Shown: positions 1-5,778 of the stretch, piece by piece | How positions within the stretch are numbered: position 1 is the first letter of the stretch | Layout: every line of letters starts with the position of its first letter | Source of the DNA: an uncultured Clostridia bacterium | GTDB lineage: Bacteria; Bacillota; Clostridia; Oscillospirales; Ruminococcaceae | NCBI GenBank assembly: GCA_945910715.1 | Contig: CAMDZU010000099.1 | Span: forward strand, 1-5,778 | Direction of reading: 5' to 3' | DNA: 5,778 bases | Position numbers and translations under genes: made by a program | The notes under the pieces: generated by a model | Told to the model about the DNA's origin: nothing | Databases searched by the model: none | The model's input: only the letters and a program-made list of their open reading frames with translations

Positions 1-2649
1 GAGCTTCACGGAATCGCAACCAACGGACGTCGCCTTTCCCCGATTCATCAGATTCTTGTTGAAAAGTGCATTGCAGGCTGGAAGGAAATCGAGTTTGAGG
101 TTATCCGTGACGCAAAGGGCAACGTAATCACCGTCTGCTCCATGGAAAACTTCGACCCCGTTGGCGTTCACACAGGCGACAGTATAGTTGTTGCTCCTGC
201 GGTTACACTTTCCGATAAGGAATATCAGATGCTCCGTACTGCTGCACTGAACATTATTCAGGCGTTAAAGGTAGAGGGCGGCTGCAACTGCCAGTTCGCT
301 CTGCACCCAACCTCCTTTGAATATGCCGTAATCGAGGTTAACCCCCGTGTTTCCCGTTCATCAGCCCTTGCTTCAAAGGCAACGGGCTACCCCATCGCAA
401 AGGTTGCAACAAGAATCGCAATCGGCTACAGCCTTGACGAAATCGTTAATCAGGTAACAGGCAAGACCTATGCCTGCTTTGAGCCTGCGCTGGACTATCT
501 GGTTGTAAAGTTCCCCAAATGGCCTTTCGACAAGTTCGTTTACGCTAAGAAAACCCTTGGCACACAGATGAAGGCAACAGGCGAAATCATGGCTATCGGC
601 ACAAGCTTTGAAGCGGCTATGATGAAGGCTGTCCGCTCAATCGAGCTTGGCATGGACACCATGACAAAGAAGCAGTTCACACTCCTTACAGACGAGGAGG
701 TTGAAAAGAAGCTGTACGATGTTGACGTTGACCGCTCATTCTGCGTATTCGAGGCGCTGAAGCGTGGTATTTCCGTTGACAGAATCCACGAAATCACAAA
801 AATAGACAACTGGTTCATTGAAAAGCTCAACAACCTTGTCAAGCTGGAAAAGTGGCTTGCAGAGGGCGAGCTGACACAGGAAAAATACAATACCGCAAAG
901 CAGTACTGCTATCTTGACAAGACCATTGAAGCAATTTCAGGTCAGAAGCTTGCAGACAAGGGTATTGAAAAGAAAACAGCCGTTTACAAGATGGTTGACA
1001 CCTGCGCCGCAGAATTCAGCGCAGATACGCCTTATTTCTACTCAACCTTTGACGAGGAAAACGAGGCTGCCGAGTTTATCGAGCAGCACCCAAGCGACAA
1101 GAAGAAAATCCTTGTTTTCGGCTCGGGACCAATCAGAATCGGTCAGGGTATCGAGTTCGACTACTGCTCCGTTCACTGCGTATGGGCGCTTAAGGAGCTT
1201 GGCTGCGAGGCTATCCTCTGCAACAATAACCCCGAAACCGTTTCAACCGACTTTGACACAGGCGACCGACTTTACTTCGATCCCCTTACCTTTGAGGATG
1301 TTGACGCTCTTATCGCTACCGAAAAGCCCGACGGAGTTGTTGTTCAGTTCGGCGGTCAGACCGCAATCAAGCTGACAAAGCACCTGCAGGAAATAGGCGC
1401 AAACATTCTTGGCACATCAGCCGAAAGCATTGACGCCGCAGAGGACAGAGAGCTGTTTGACGAGCTCCTTGAAAAGTGCGATATTCCCCGTCCCGCAGGC
1501 GAAACGGTATTCACAACCGAAGAGGCTCTTGTGGTTGCAAGAAAGCTTGGCTATCCCGTACTGCTCCGTCCCTCCTACGTTCTTGGCGGTCAGAATATGA
1601 TTATAGCACACTGCGACAGCGACGTTACCGAATATATGAACATAATCACAGCAACAAAGCTGGAAAACCCCGTTCTTATCGATAAGTACCTTATGGGTAC
1701 TGAGGTTGAGGTTGACGCTATCTGCGACGGTACGGACTTCCTTATCCCAGGCATTATGGAGCATATCGAGCGTGCAGGTATCCACTCAGGGGACTCCATT
1801 TCCGTATATCCTGCACAGACCCTTTCGGAGCGTATCAAGAAGGTAATTATCACCTACACGGAACGTCTTGCAAAGGCGCTTAACGTAATCGGTCTTGTAA
1901 ACATCCAGTACGTTGTTTACGACCATCAGGTTTATGTAATCGAGGTAAATCCCCGTTCATCAAGAACAGTTCCCTATATCAGCAAGGTAACGGGCGTTCA
2001 GATGGTTGATATTGCAACAAAGATACTTATGGGTCAGACCCTTAAGGAGCAGGGCTTCACAAGCGGACTTTATCCCGTTGGCGATTATGTTGCGGTCAAG
2101 GTTCCCGTATTCAGCTTTGAAAAGCTGCACGACGTTGATACCCAGTTAGGACCTGAAATGAAGTCCACGGGCGAGTGCCTCGGTATTGCCAAAACCTTTG
2201 AGGAAGCCCTTTACAAGGGTCTTATTGCGGCAGGCTTCAAAATGGAGCGCAAGGGCGGCGTGCTTATTTCCGTAAGAGATCACGACAAGTCGGAAATTAT
2301 CGACGTTGCAAGCAGATTTGAGGCTCTCGGCTTTGACATTTACGCAACAAGCGGCACAGCCTCGCTGCTTAACAGAAATATGATAGCAACCAACTTCACC
2401 TACAGACTTAACGAGGACAAGGAGCCAAATGTTATCAGTCTGCTTGAAAGCGGCAAAATCAACTATGTTATTTCAACCTCCGAAACAGGCCGTGACCCTG
2501 CCCGTGACAGCGTAAAGATGAGAAGAAAGACTGTTGAGCGTTCAATTGCTTGCCTTACTTCAATAGATACGGCAAATGCGCTGGCAACCTGTCTTGAAAT
2601 GAACAAGACCATTGACGATGTTGAAATGGTAGATATTACAAAGATTTAA
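1..2649 (+). CDS. carB: Carbamoyl-phosphate synthase large subunit, 5'-truncated by the window edge
   Basis: This is the ATP-using subunit that makes carbamoyl phosphate from bicarbonate, glutamine-derived ammonia (supplied by CarA) and two ATP, feeding pyrimidine and arginine synthesis in the cytoplasm. The frame is open from base 1, so the ATG at 142 is internal: the codons before it read as CarB (GWKEIEFEVIRD). The window holds 882 codons; about 190 are missing compared with the ~1,073-residue E. coli protein. In window residue numbers: end of the first ATP-grasp half with HTGDS (57-61) and metal-binding IEVNPR (111-116); oligomerisation region about 217-367; second synthetase half from about 369 (GSGPIRIGQGIEFDY), with EVDAICDG, a second HSGDS and IEVNPR (647-652); a C-terminal MGS-like allosteric domain from about 753, with ATSGTA and ending near LEMN. 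Both halves keep their core motifs, so the enzyme looks intact. It ends in TAA and no same-strand gene follows, so it is probably the last gene of its operon. Family assignment is essentially certain. Confidence 0.98.
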   Translation, partial: ELHGIATNGRRLSPIHQILVEKCIAGWKEIEFEVIRDAKGNVITVCSMENFDPVGVHTGDSIVVAPAVTLSDKEYQMLRTAALNIIQALKVEGGCNCQFALHPTSFEYAVIEVNPRVSRSSALASKATGYPIAKVATRIAIGYSLDEIVNQVTGKTYACFEPALDYLVVKFPKWPFDKFVYAKKTLGTQMKATGEIMAIGTSFEAAMMKAVRSIELGMDTMTKKQFTLLTDEEVEKKLYDVDVDRSFCVFEALKRGISVDRIHEITKIDNWFIEKLNNLVKLEKWLAEGELTQEKYNTAKQYCYLDKTIEAISGQKLADKGIEKKTAVYKMVDTCAAEFSADTPYFYSTFDEENEAAEFIEQHPSDKKKILVFGSGPIRIGQGIEFDYCSVHCVWALKELGCEAILCNNNPETVSTDFDTGDRLYFDPLTFEDVDALIATEKPDGVVVQFGGQTAIKLTKHLQEIGANILGTSAESIDAAEDRELFDELLEKCDIPRPAGETVFTTEEALVVARKLGYPVLLRPSYVLGGQNMIIAHCDSDVTEYMNIITATKLENPVLIDKYLMGTEVEVDAICDGTDFLIPGIMEHIERAGIHSGDSISVYPAQTLSERIKKVIITYTERLAKALNVIGLVNIQYVVYDHQVYVIEVNPRSSRTVPYISKVTGVQMVDIATKILMGQTLKEQGFTSGLYPVGDYVAVKVPVFSFEKLHDVDTQLGPEMKSTGECLGIAKTFEEALYKGLIAAGFKMERKGGVLISVRDHDKSEIIDVASRFEALGFDIYATSGTASLLNRNMIATNFTYRLNEDKEPNVISLLESGKINYVISTSETGRDPARDSVKMRRKTVERSIACLTSIDTANALATCLEMNKTIDDVEMVDITKI

Positions 2650-2654
2650 TTAAG

Positions 2655-2680
2655 CCGCACCATACGGGAGTGTGGTGCGG
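2655..2680 (+). terminator. GC-rich hairpin just after carB (transcript end candidate)
   Basis: The arms CCGCACCATAC (2655-2665) and GTGTGGTGCGG (2670-2680) pair over 11 bp with one G-U, closing a GGGA loop that fits the GNRA tetraloop pattern. The stem starts 5 bases after the carB stop, where an operon-end structure is expected. It has no T tract directly after it; the next bases begin a second stem (2681-2711) whose 3' arm holds five Ts. It may therefore be a non-canonical terminator or a 3'-end stabiliser for carB mRNA. The pairing is seen directly; the role is inferred. Confidence 0.5.
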
Positions 2681-2711
2681 AGCTTGTCGAAAAAGTATTT
2701 TTCGACAAGCT
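2681..2711. repeat. Perfect 14-bp inverted repeat abutting the carB hairpin
   Basis: AGCTTGTCGAAAAA (2681-2694) and TTTTTCGACAAGCT (2698-2711) are exact reverse complements around a 3-base GTA spacer. The structure is nearly symmetric, so both strands give the same stem with A5 and T5 at its apex. It begins at the base following the previous stem, with no spacer. It could take part in bidirectional termination between convergent genes, or be one copy of a dispersed intergenic repeat. The T run lies inside the stem rather than after it, so it is not a textbook intrinsic terminator. Confidence 0.6.
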
Positions 2712-2742
2712 TCAGACGTCGAGAAACACACGCAGACAAGGA

Positions 2743-2784
2743 AACGCTCCCGACAGGCGTACAAAGGTACGTCAAGGGAGCGTT
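2743..2784. repeat. Nested inverted repeat in the convergent intergenic region
   Basis: The outer arms AACGCTCCC (2743-2751) and GGGAGCGTT (2776-2784) are perfectly complementary over 9 bp. Inside them a second stem forms from GGCGTAC and GTACGTC around an AAAG loop (7 pairs, one of them G-T), giving an extended rod with an asymmetric internal loop. No T tract follows on either strand, so simple termination is unlikely. A structured RNA or a DNA-level repeat element is possible; I do not recognise the family. Confidence 0.55.
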
Positions 2785-2796
2785 GACGCAGTAAGC

Positions 2797-2834
2797 AAAA
2801 ATGCATTTCCGCAGCCGAAAACGGATGCGGAAAT
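2797..2834 (-). terminator. Likely intrinsic terminator of the minus-strand lipoprotein operon
   Basis: ATTTCCGCA (2805-2813) pairs perfectly with TGCGGAAAT (2826-2834) over 9 bp; after one mismatch, CCG and CGG close a 4-base loop. Read on the minus strand the stem is followed, after GCA, by TTTTT (2801-2797). That is a reasonable intrinsic terminator about 160 bases beyond the lipoprotein stop. On the plus strand the stem is followed by A-rich sequence, so it would not terminate carB transcripts. Confidence 0.5.
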
Positions 2835-2916
2835 AAAAAAGTAATGATATATCTGAATAATTTTATTACAAATCTGAACCTGCATTTTTGCGGTGCGTGG
2901 GTTTATCGGCAGTCTG

Positions 2917-2944
2917 ATATCCTCCCCGAAAACGGAGAGGATAT
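2917..2944 (-). other. Hairpin close to the lipoprotein stop codon
   Basis: ATATCCTC (2917-2924) pairs with GAGGATAT (2937-2944). Inside this, CCG and CGG close a 4-base loop. The remaining internal position is a C-A mismatch on the plus strand but a U-G wobble in minus-strand RNA, so the minus transcript can form a continuous 12-pair stem with a UUUU loop. It starts about 50 bases past the lipoprotein stop and has no T tract, which fits mRNA 3'-end protection better than termination. The role is inferred. Confidence 0.4.
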
Positions 2945-2995
2945 TACAGCTTATTTCGGAATTGATTCCGTATTGCCGCTCAATTTCGGCAAAAC

Positions 2996-5338
2996 TCATT
3001 CCTCGCTTCCGCCCCACTCAACCAGCGTAAAGCCCGTTCTTTCATAATGGGGCAAGGTCTGCTCCTCAATTTCCACAAACTCCTCTGTTCCGTAATAGGT
3101 CATAAACACACGGATACTTGTATCGGGGGTTTCGGAAAGTGTAAGAGGAACGCTTTTATCGTAATCATCTGTATGGAAGGTAATTACGTTGTACCTGTTA
3201 TCCTGCATTTTGGGCAGCCAGTAGATTATAAACTCGTTTGCCTCTCTTGCGGAAAGACCAATGTACATAAGCTTTTCACGGAGAAATTCCGCCGTATCGC
3301 CGCCCTTTACGCAGAAGCCCTTGCTGTTGTCAAACAGAGCGCCGCCGTCAGCTTCCCAGTACAGGCAGTAATACTCTTTTCCGTCCTTGTCGTAAAGTGT
3401 GCCGTCAGGCATTGCGGTAACAGTCCAGCCGTTGTCGTATTCGGGATAGGTGCAGGTAAGCCGGCCGCCGTAGGTGAAATCAAGAGAAACCGTTACCTCG
3501 GTTTCCTCCTCGGGATAAAGGTAAATAACAGGCTTTGCGTAATCGCCTAAGAAATAGTAGTCATACTTCATTTCAGCGCTGTTGTATTCCCCAAGGAAAA
3601 ATTCATCCACAAGATAAGCGATATGATAGGAGTATTCACGGTCGTTAAGCTCATATCTTTCAAGCTTCTGATTGTATTCCTTGGAGTAAATGTTGCTTAG
3701 CCAACTGCTGTACATTTTGTAGCTTGTTTCAATATCGGCGCAGTAATTTGCTCTCGCCTTGCCGTAAAGCTCCCACATTTCTCCCCAGTAGGAATAAGCG
3801 CCGTTCCATTCAAAATGTGTATCAGAATGTGGACCGTCATCGTCGGTTGCTTCTTCCTTTATGACAGTAGGAACGATTTTCTCGCCCATATAGTAATATT
3901 CTACCTCATAATTCCCGTTTTCGTCTGGCTCGCCCACATTCCTTGCGGTAAATACCTCAGTGTATTCAAGAGTATCGCCGTTCAGGATGTAGAGATAGTC
4001 GGTATCGTTGTTTTCGCCTGTGGTGCGGTTCTTGTAGCTTGTGGAAAACCACGCCTTTGAGCCGTCCTCAAGGGTCTTTATGCCAAGCAGGTTTGAAATA
4101 TCATATACCGCCTGATGCTTATTATAAATAGTATCAATATATTTCAGCCCGTCCTCGCCAATACGGTATATGTCAATATCTGACGTCCACTCATTGTCGT
4201 ACTTATCGTCCGCTGCGTCAAGGTGAGTATCAAGCACCTCGGGAGTGCCGTCAAAATCAAGGTCTAAAAGCACAATGCCGTATGTATCGTCGGCAAGGAG
4301 AGTTTCCCTGTTGTCAATAAGCGCATTGTAAACCGCCGCCATCTGCGGGTCCTTGTTCATATCTATAAAGTACGGATTTTCAAGCACCTTGTCCGTATCA
4401 TCGGACAGTAGCTCAATATCGTTGATCAAACAGGTGTTATCATAATATCCCTCATTCTCTCCTTCTGATTTTGAGGTATTATAGTATGCCACGCTAATGC
4501 TGTTCAGCTCGATTTTTGCATAAACAAAGCTGTCGTCCAAATCAAGCAAGGGCGAGCTTTCGGAAATATACTTTGCGGTTTTGGGCTCTGATTTCATCAT
4601 AAAAGTATCGGCGGTAATATCCGTGCCATTTATGTTGAAATTCAGCAGCCGGCTGTTGGTGGAAAGCAAAGGAATACCGTGCATATACGCAGGGTCGATT
4701 ATTATTTCGTAAACGTAGGATTTTCCGTCACCAAGACCTCTTTCCTCGCATTTTCTGATAAAGCCGTTTACATAAATAACATAGTCGTTTTCTGCGCTTT
4801 GATTGGGATAAAGAACGTAGGACGATTTAAGGCTGTCAACTGTGATTTCCTTATCGGAAGAAACAGAAACCGTAAACTTCGGATCAATGGGTTCAATCCG
4901 GTAAGCCGAATCTTCCATTGTAAGGTAGCTCATGCTTGAAGCGTTTACCTTAGTGATAACGGCTTCATCGTCCTTGCCTACCGCAAGGGCGTTTGTGGAA
5001 TTTCTTGCATACAAATCCACATTTGCAAAGGAAATAGTGTTCCTGTCCTCGATTTGGTGATAATTTCCTGTTACGCTAAGGTCAAAAGGAAACACTTCGT
5101 TGTTTGGAATATGGAACGAATAGTCCTTGTAATCCTCATAAGCAAGGGTGTAAAGGTCTTGCTTTGTTTCCGCTTCAGTGGGCTGCTCTGTTTCTTCCGT
5201 TTCTGCGGAGGTGCTTTCGGCAGAGGTTGTGGTTTCGGTTTCGGACGCTGTTGTCTGTTCAACGGGCTCATTTGTATTGCCGCAGCCCGAAATAAGCATT
5301 GCGGCTGTTATAATAAGGCAAAAGAATTTCTTTTTCAT
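2996..5338 (-). CDS. Secreted lipoprotein of unknown function with a C-terminal KPVIYLYP domain
   Basis: A complete 780-residue protein. Residues 1-18 form a lipoprotein signal peptide: MKKK, a hydrophobic core, then the lipobox LISGC with Cys19 as the predicted lipidated residue, so it should sit on the outer face of the membrane. Residues 21-59 are a low-complexity Thr/Glu/Ser/Ala tether. Residues ~60-320 are a beta-rich region I do not recognise. Residues ~330-465 contain VLLDLDFDGTPEVLD (356-370), resembling the Asp-rich, possibly Ca2+-binding DxDxDG..E loops seen in many Firmicutes surface lipoproteins. Residues ~601-780, opening with AKPVIYLYPEEETEV and including TYPEYDNGW, YWLPKMQDN and GFTLVEWGG, match a domain I recall from uncharacterised Clostridia and Bacteroidetes proteins. 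No catalytic motif is evident. The start is supported by an AAAGGA site 7 bases upstream and by the signal peptide directly after it. The ATG overlaps the previous gene's TGA, suggesting translational coupling. An adhesin, binding or sensing role is only a guess. Confidence 0.92.
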   Translation of the reverse strand: MKKKFFCLIITAAMLISGCGNTNEPVEQTTASETETTTSAESTSAETEETEQPTEAETKQDLYTLAYEDYKDYSFHIPNNEVFPFDLSVTGNYHQIEDRNTISFANVDLYARNSTNALAVGKDDEAVITKVNASSMSYLTMEDSAYRIEPIDPKFTVSVSSDKEITVDSLKSSYVLYPNQSAENDYVIYVNGFIRKCEERGLGDGKSYVYEIIIDPAYMHGIPLLSTNSRLLNFNINGTDITADTFMMKSEPKTAKYISESSPLLDLDDSFVYAKIELNSISVAYYNTSKSEGENEGYYDNTCLINDIELLSDDTDKVLENPYFIDMNKDPQMAAVYNALIDNRETLLADDTYGIVLLDLDFDGTPEVLDTHLDAADDKYDNEWTSDIDIYRIGEDGLKYIDTIYNKHQAVYDISNLLGIKTLEDGSKAWFSTSYKNRTTGENNDTDYLYILNGDTLEYTEVFTARNVGEPDENGNYEVEYYYMGEKIVPTVIKEEATDDDGPHSDTHFEWNGAYSYWGEMWELYGKARANYCADIETSYKMYSSWLSNIYSKEYNQKLERYELNDREYSYHIAYLVDEFFLGEYNSAEMKYDYYFLGDYAKPVIYLYPEEETEVTVSLDFTYGGRLTCTYPEYDNGWTVTAMPDGTLYDKDGKEYYCLYWEADGGALFDNSKGFCVKGGDTAEFLREKLMYIGLSAREANEFIIYWLPKMQDNRYNVITFHTDDYDKSVPLTLSETPDTSIRVFMTYYGTEEFVEIEEQTLPHYERTGFTLVEWGGSEE

Positions 5339-5532
5339 ACTGTTTTCCTTTCCGCTGTTTCAAGCCTTCTGAGACAAGGCGTGATTATCTGATTTTCGGG
5401 AATAAGGCTGTAATCATACATCACCTTTGAGTGATTGTTCAGCACAAGCTCCCGTTTGATTATCCGCCTGTCCTTGTCAAGGGTTATGCGATATACCTGA
5501 CTTACACGGTAAAACTCCCCCTTTTCCTCCAT
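5335..5532 (-). CDS. 3' part of a gene split by an in-frame TAG (hypothetical protein, 65 codons)
   Basis: This reading frame begins at an ATG (5532-5530) and ends with a TGA whose ATGA overlaps the lipoprotein start by 4 bases. Its ATG has only a weak AGGG four bases upstream. The same frame continues upstream for many codons, interrupted only by TAG (5539-5541), with GGC TAT between the TAG and this ATG. The protein text looks genuine and beta-rich (FYRVSQVYRITLDKDRR), and VYRIT echoes SYRIT just before the TAG. I therefore read it as the C-terminal half of one gene with the 5539-5757 segment rather than an independent small gene. I do not recognise the family. No signal peptide or membrane segment is visible. 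Confidence 0.5.
   Translation of the reverse strand: MEEKGEFYRVSQVYRITLDKDRRIIKRELVLNNHSKVMYDYSLIPENQIITPCLRRLETAERKTV
5346..5351 (-). promoter_or_regulatory. Ribosome binding site of the lipoprotein gene
   Basis: On the minus strand AAAGGA lies 7 bases before the ATG at 5338-5336. It sits inside the last codons of the preceding reading frame and supports this start. It also means the lipoprotein can be translated even if translation of the broken upstream gene stops early. Confidence 0.8.
5413..5441 (-). promoter_or_regulatory. Possible sigma-70-type promoter for the lipoprotein gene
   Basis: On the minus strand, TGAACA (5441-5436, 4 of 6 matches to TTGACA) is followed after 17 bases by TATGAT (5418-5413, 5 of 6 to TATAAT), about 75 bases before the lipoprotein ATG. 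The spacer holds a small inverted repeat, ATCAC and GTGAT. It lies inside apparent coding sequence, so chance occurrence is quite possible; it would give the lipoprotein its own transcript independent of the broken gene. Confidence 0.25.
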
Positions 5533-5538
5533 ATAGCC

Positions 5539-5757
5539 CTAATTGTTTTCGGTTATGCGGTAGGAATAAGGAAAGCCTTTTGTTGTTCTAAGCTCTCCGT
5601 AAAGCTGTTGATCGTCCTGCCATAAAATCAGCCGGACGGGGCGGTCGGTAGTGATTTTGAAGCGGTAGTCCACGTTTTTGTAAAACACTCCTGTTCCTGT
5701 ACCAAAGGGCACTCCTTTTTCAGGGATATTTCGTAGCAAACAGGCGAAAGCTCGCAA
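5539..5757 (-). pseudogene. 5' part of the same broken gene, ending at in-frame TAG
   Basis: The open stretch in this frame can begin at a TTG at 5757, but its first ~12 codons (RAFACLLRNI) are probably not the real N-terminus. From GVPFGTGTG (about 5721 downward) it reads as convincing protein: FYKNVDYRFKITTDRPVRL, LILWQDDQQLYGEL, then FPYSYRITENN before TAG. An ATG at 5776-5774 in another frame gives MSKRKLFASFRLFATKYP and then stops at CCC TGA (5725-5720), exactly where the second frame becomes plausible; a +1 shift there joins them. The repaired product would be about 146 residues (18 + 60, the TAG position, GY, 65). Simplest explanation: a decaying gene or sequence errors; recoding is possible but unproven. 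The family is unrecognised. If the 5773-5775 TGA ends an upstream gene, that gene overlaps this ATG by 4 bases. Confidence 0.45.
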
Positions 5758-5766
5758 AAAGCTTTC
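5746..5766. repeat. 7-bp inverted repeat near the window end
   Basis: GAAAGCT (5746-5752) and AGCTTTC (5760-5766) are exact reverse complements around a 7-base loop. On the minus strand this stem begins 8 bases after the ATG at 5776-5774, so it could affect early translation of the broken gene. There is no following T tract on the minus strand that would make it a terminator. Confidence 0.35.
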
Positions 5767-5778
5767 TCTTACTCATAA

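Noticed and set aside
142..144. ATG at 142 as the carB start
   Set aside because: The frame is open to base 1, and the 47 codons before it encode conserved CarB sequence.
914..1375. 153-codon frame inside carB
   Set aside because: It overlaps conserved carB sequence in another frame and has a Ser/Thr/Arg/Leu-rich random-looking translation.
2957..2970. CGGAAT-TG-ATTCCG near-palindrome
   Set aside because: Only 6 bp per arm with a 2-base centre, too tight for an RNA hairpin at full length and not obviously linked to a promoter; likely chance.
2650..2995. CRISPR array, tRNA or riboswitch in the hairpin-rich region
   Set aside because: There are no regularly spaced direct repeats, no cloverleaf or CCA end, and no downstream gene in the right orientation for a leader element.
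2844..3047. 67-codon plus-strand frame in the intergenic region
   Set aside because: No ribosome site, overlaps the lipoprotein 3' end in antisense and crosses a hairpin; no recognisable protein features.
3047..3550. 167-codon plus-strand open frame
   Set aside because: It lies wholly antisense to the lipoprotein gene, shows no domain or ribosome site, and is a by-product of that gene's codon use.
5054..5392. 112-codon plus-strand open frame rich in Phe, Gly and Cys
   Set aside because: It is antisense to the signal peptide and Thr/Glu/Ser tether; its odd composition is the complement of that low-complexity coding sequence.

Overview
The window suggests a Gram-positive anaerobe of the Clostridia, most likely a Ruminococcus-like member of the Oscillospiraceae. 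The base composition is moderate, the one clear Shine-Dalgarno site is of the AAAGGA type, and a long lipoprotein carries a Thr/Glu/Ser-rich tether and a 'KPVIYLYP' C-terminal domain that I associate with uncharacterised gut Clostridia and Bacteroidetes proteins. The assignment rests on protein character alone and stays at family level.

Layout. Positions 1-2649 (+) hold the 3' four fifths of carB, the large subunit of carbamoyl-phosphate synthase; its first ~190 codons lie before the window. Positions 2650-2995 form a 346-base convergent intergenic region packed with inverted repeats. Two stems abut directly after the carB stop, followed by a nested stem, then a stem with a T tract that fits a minus-strand terminator, then a further stem next to the end of the neighbouring gene. 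Positions 2996-5338 (-) hold a complete 780-residue secreted lipoprotein of unknown function. Positions 5335-5776 (-) hold coding sequence that joins the lipoprotein gene through a 4-base ATGA overlap, but its reading frame is broken by an in-frame TAG and probably also by a frameshift near 5720-5725.

The two sides look functionally unrelated: pyrimidine/arginine precursor synthesis on the plus strand, and a cell-surface operon on the minus strand, meeting tail to tail. The minus-strand genes are tightly packed, which suggests co-transcription of the broken gene and the lipoprotein. The most interesting points are the split gene (decay, sequencing error or recoding), the dense hairpin cluster after carB (possibly a dispersed repeat), and the uncharacterised lipoprotein. 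I found no convincing new multi-gene system.
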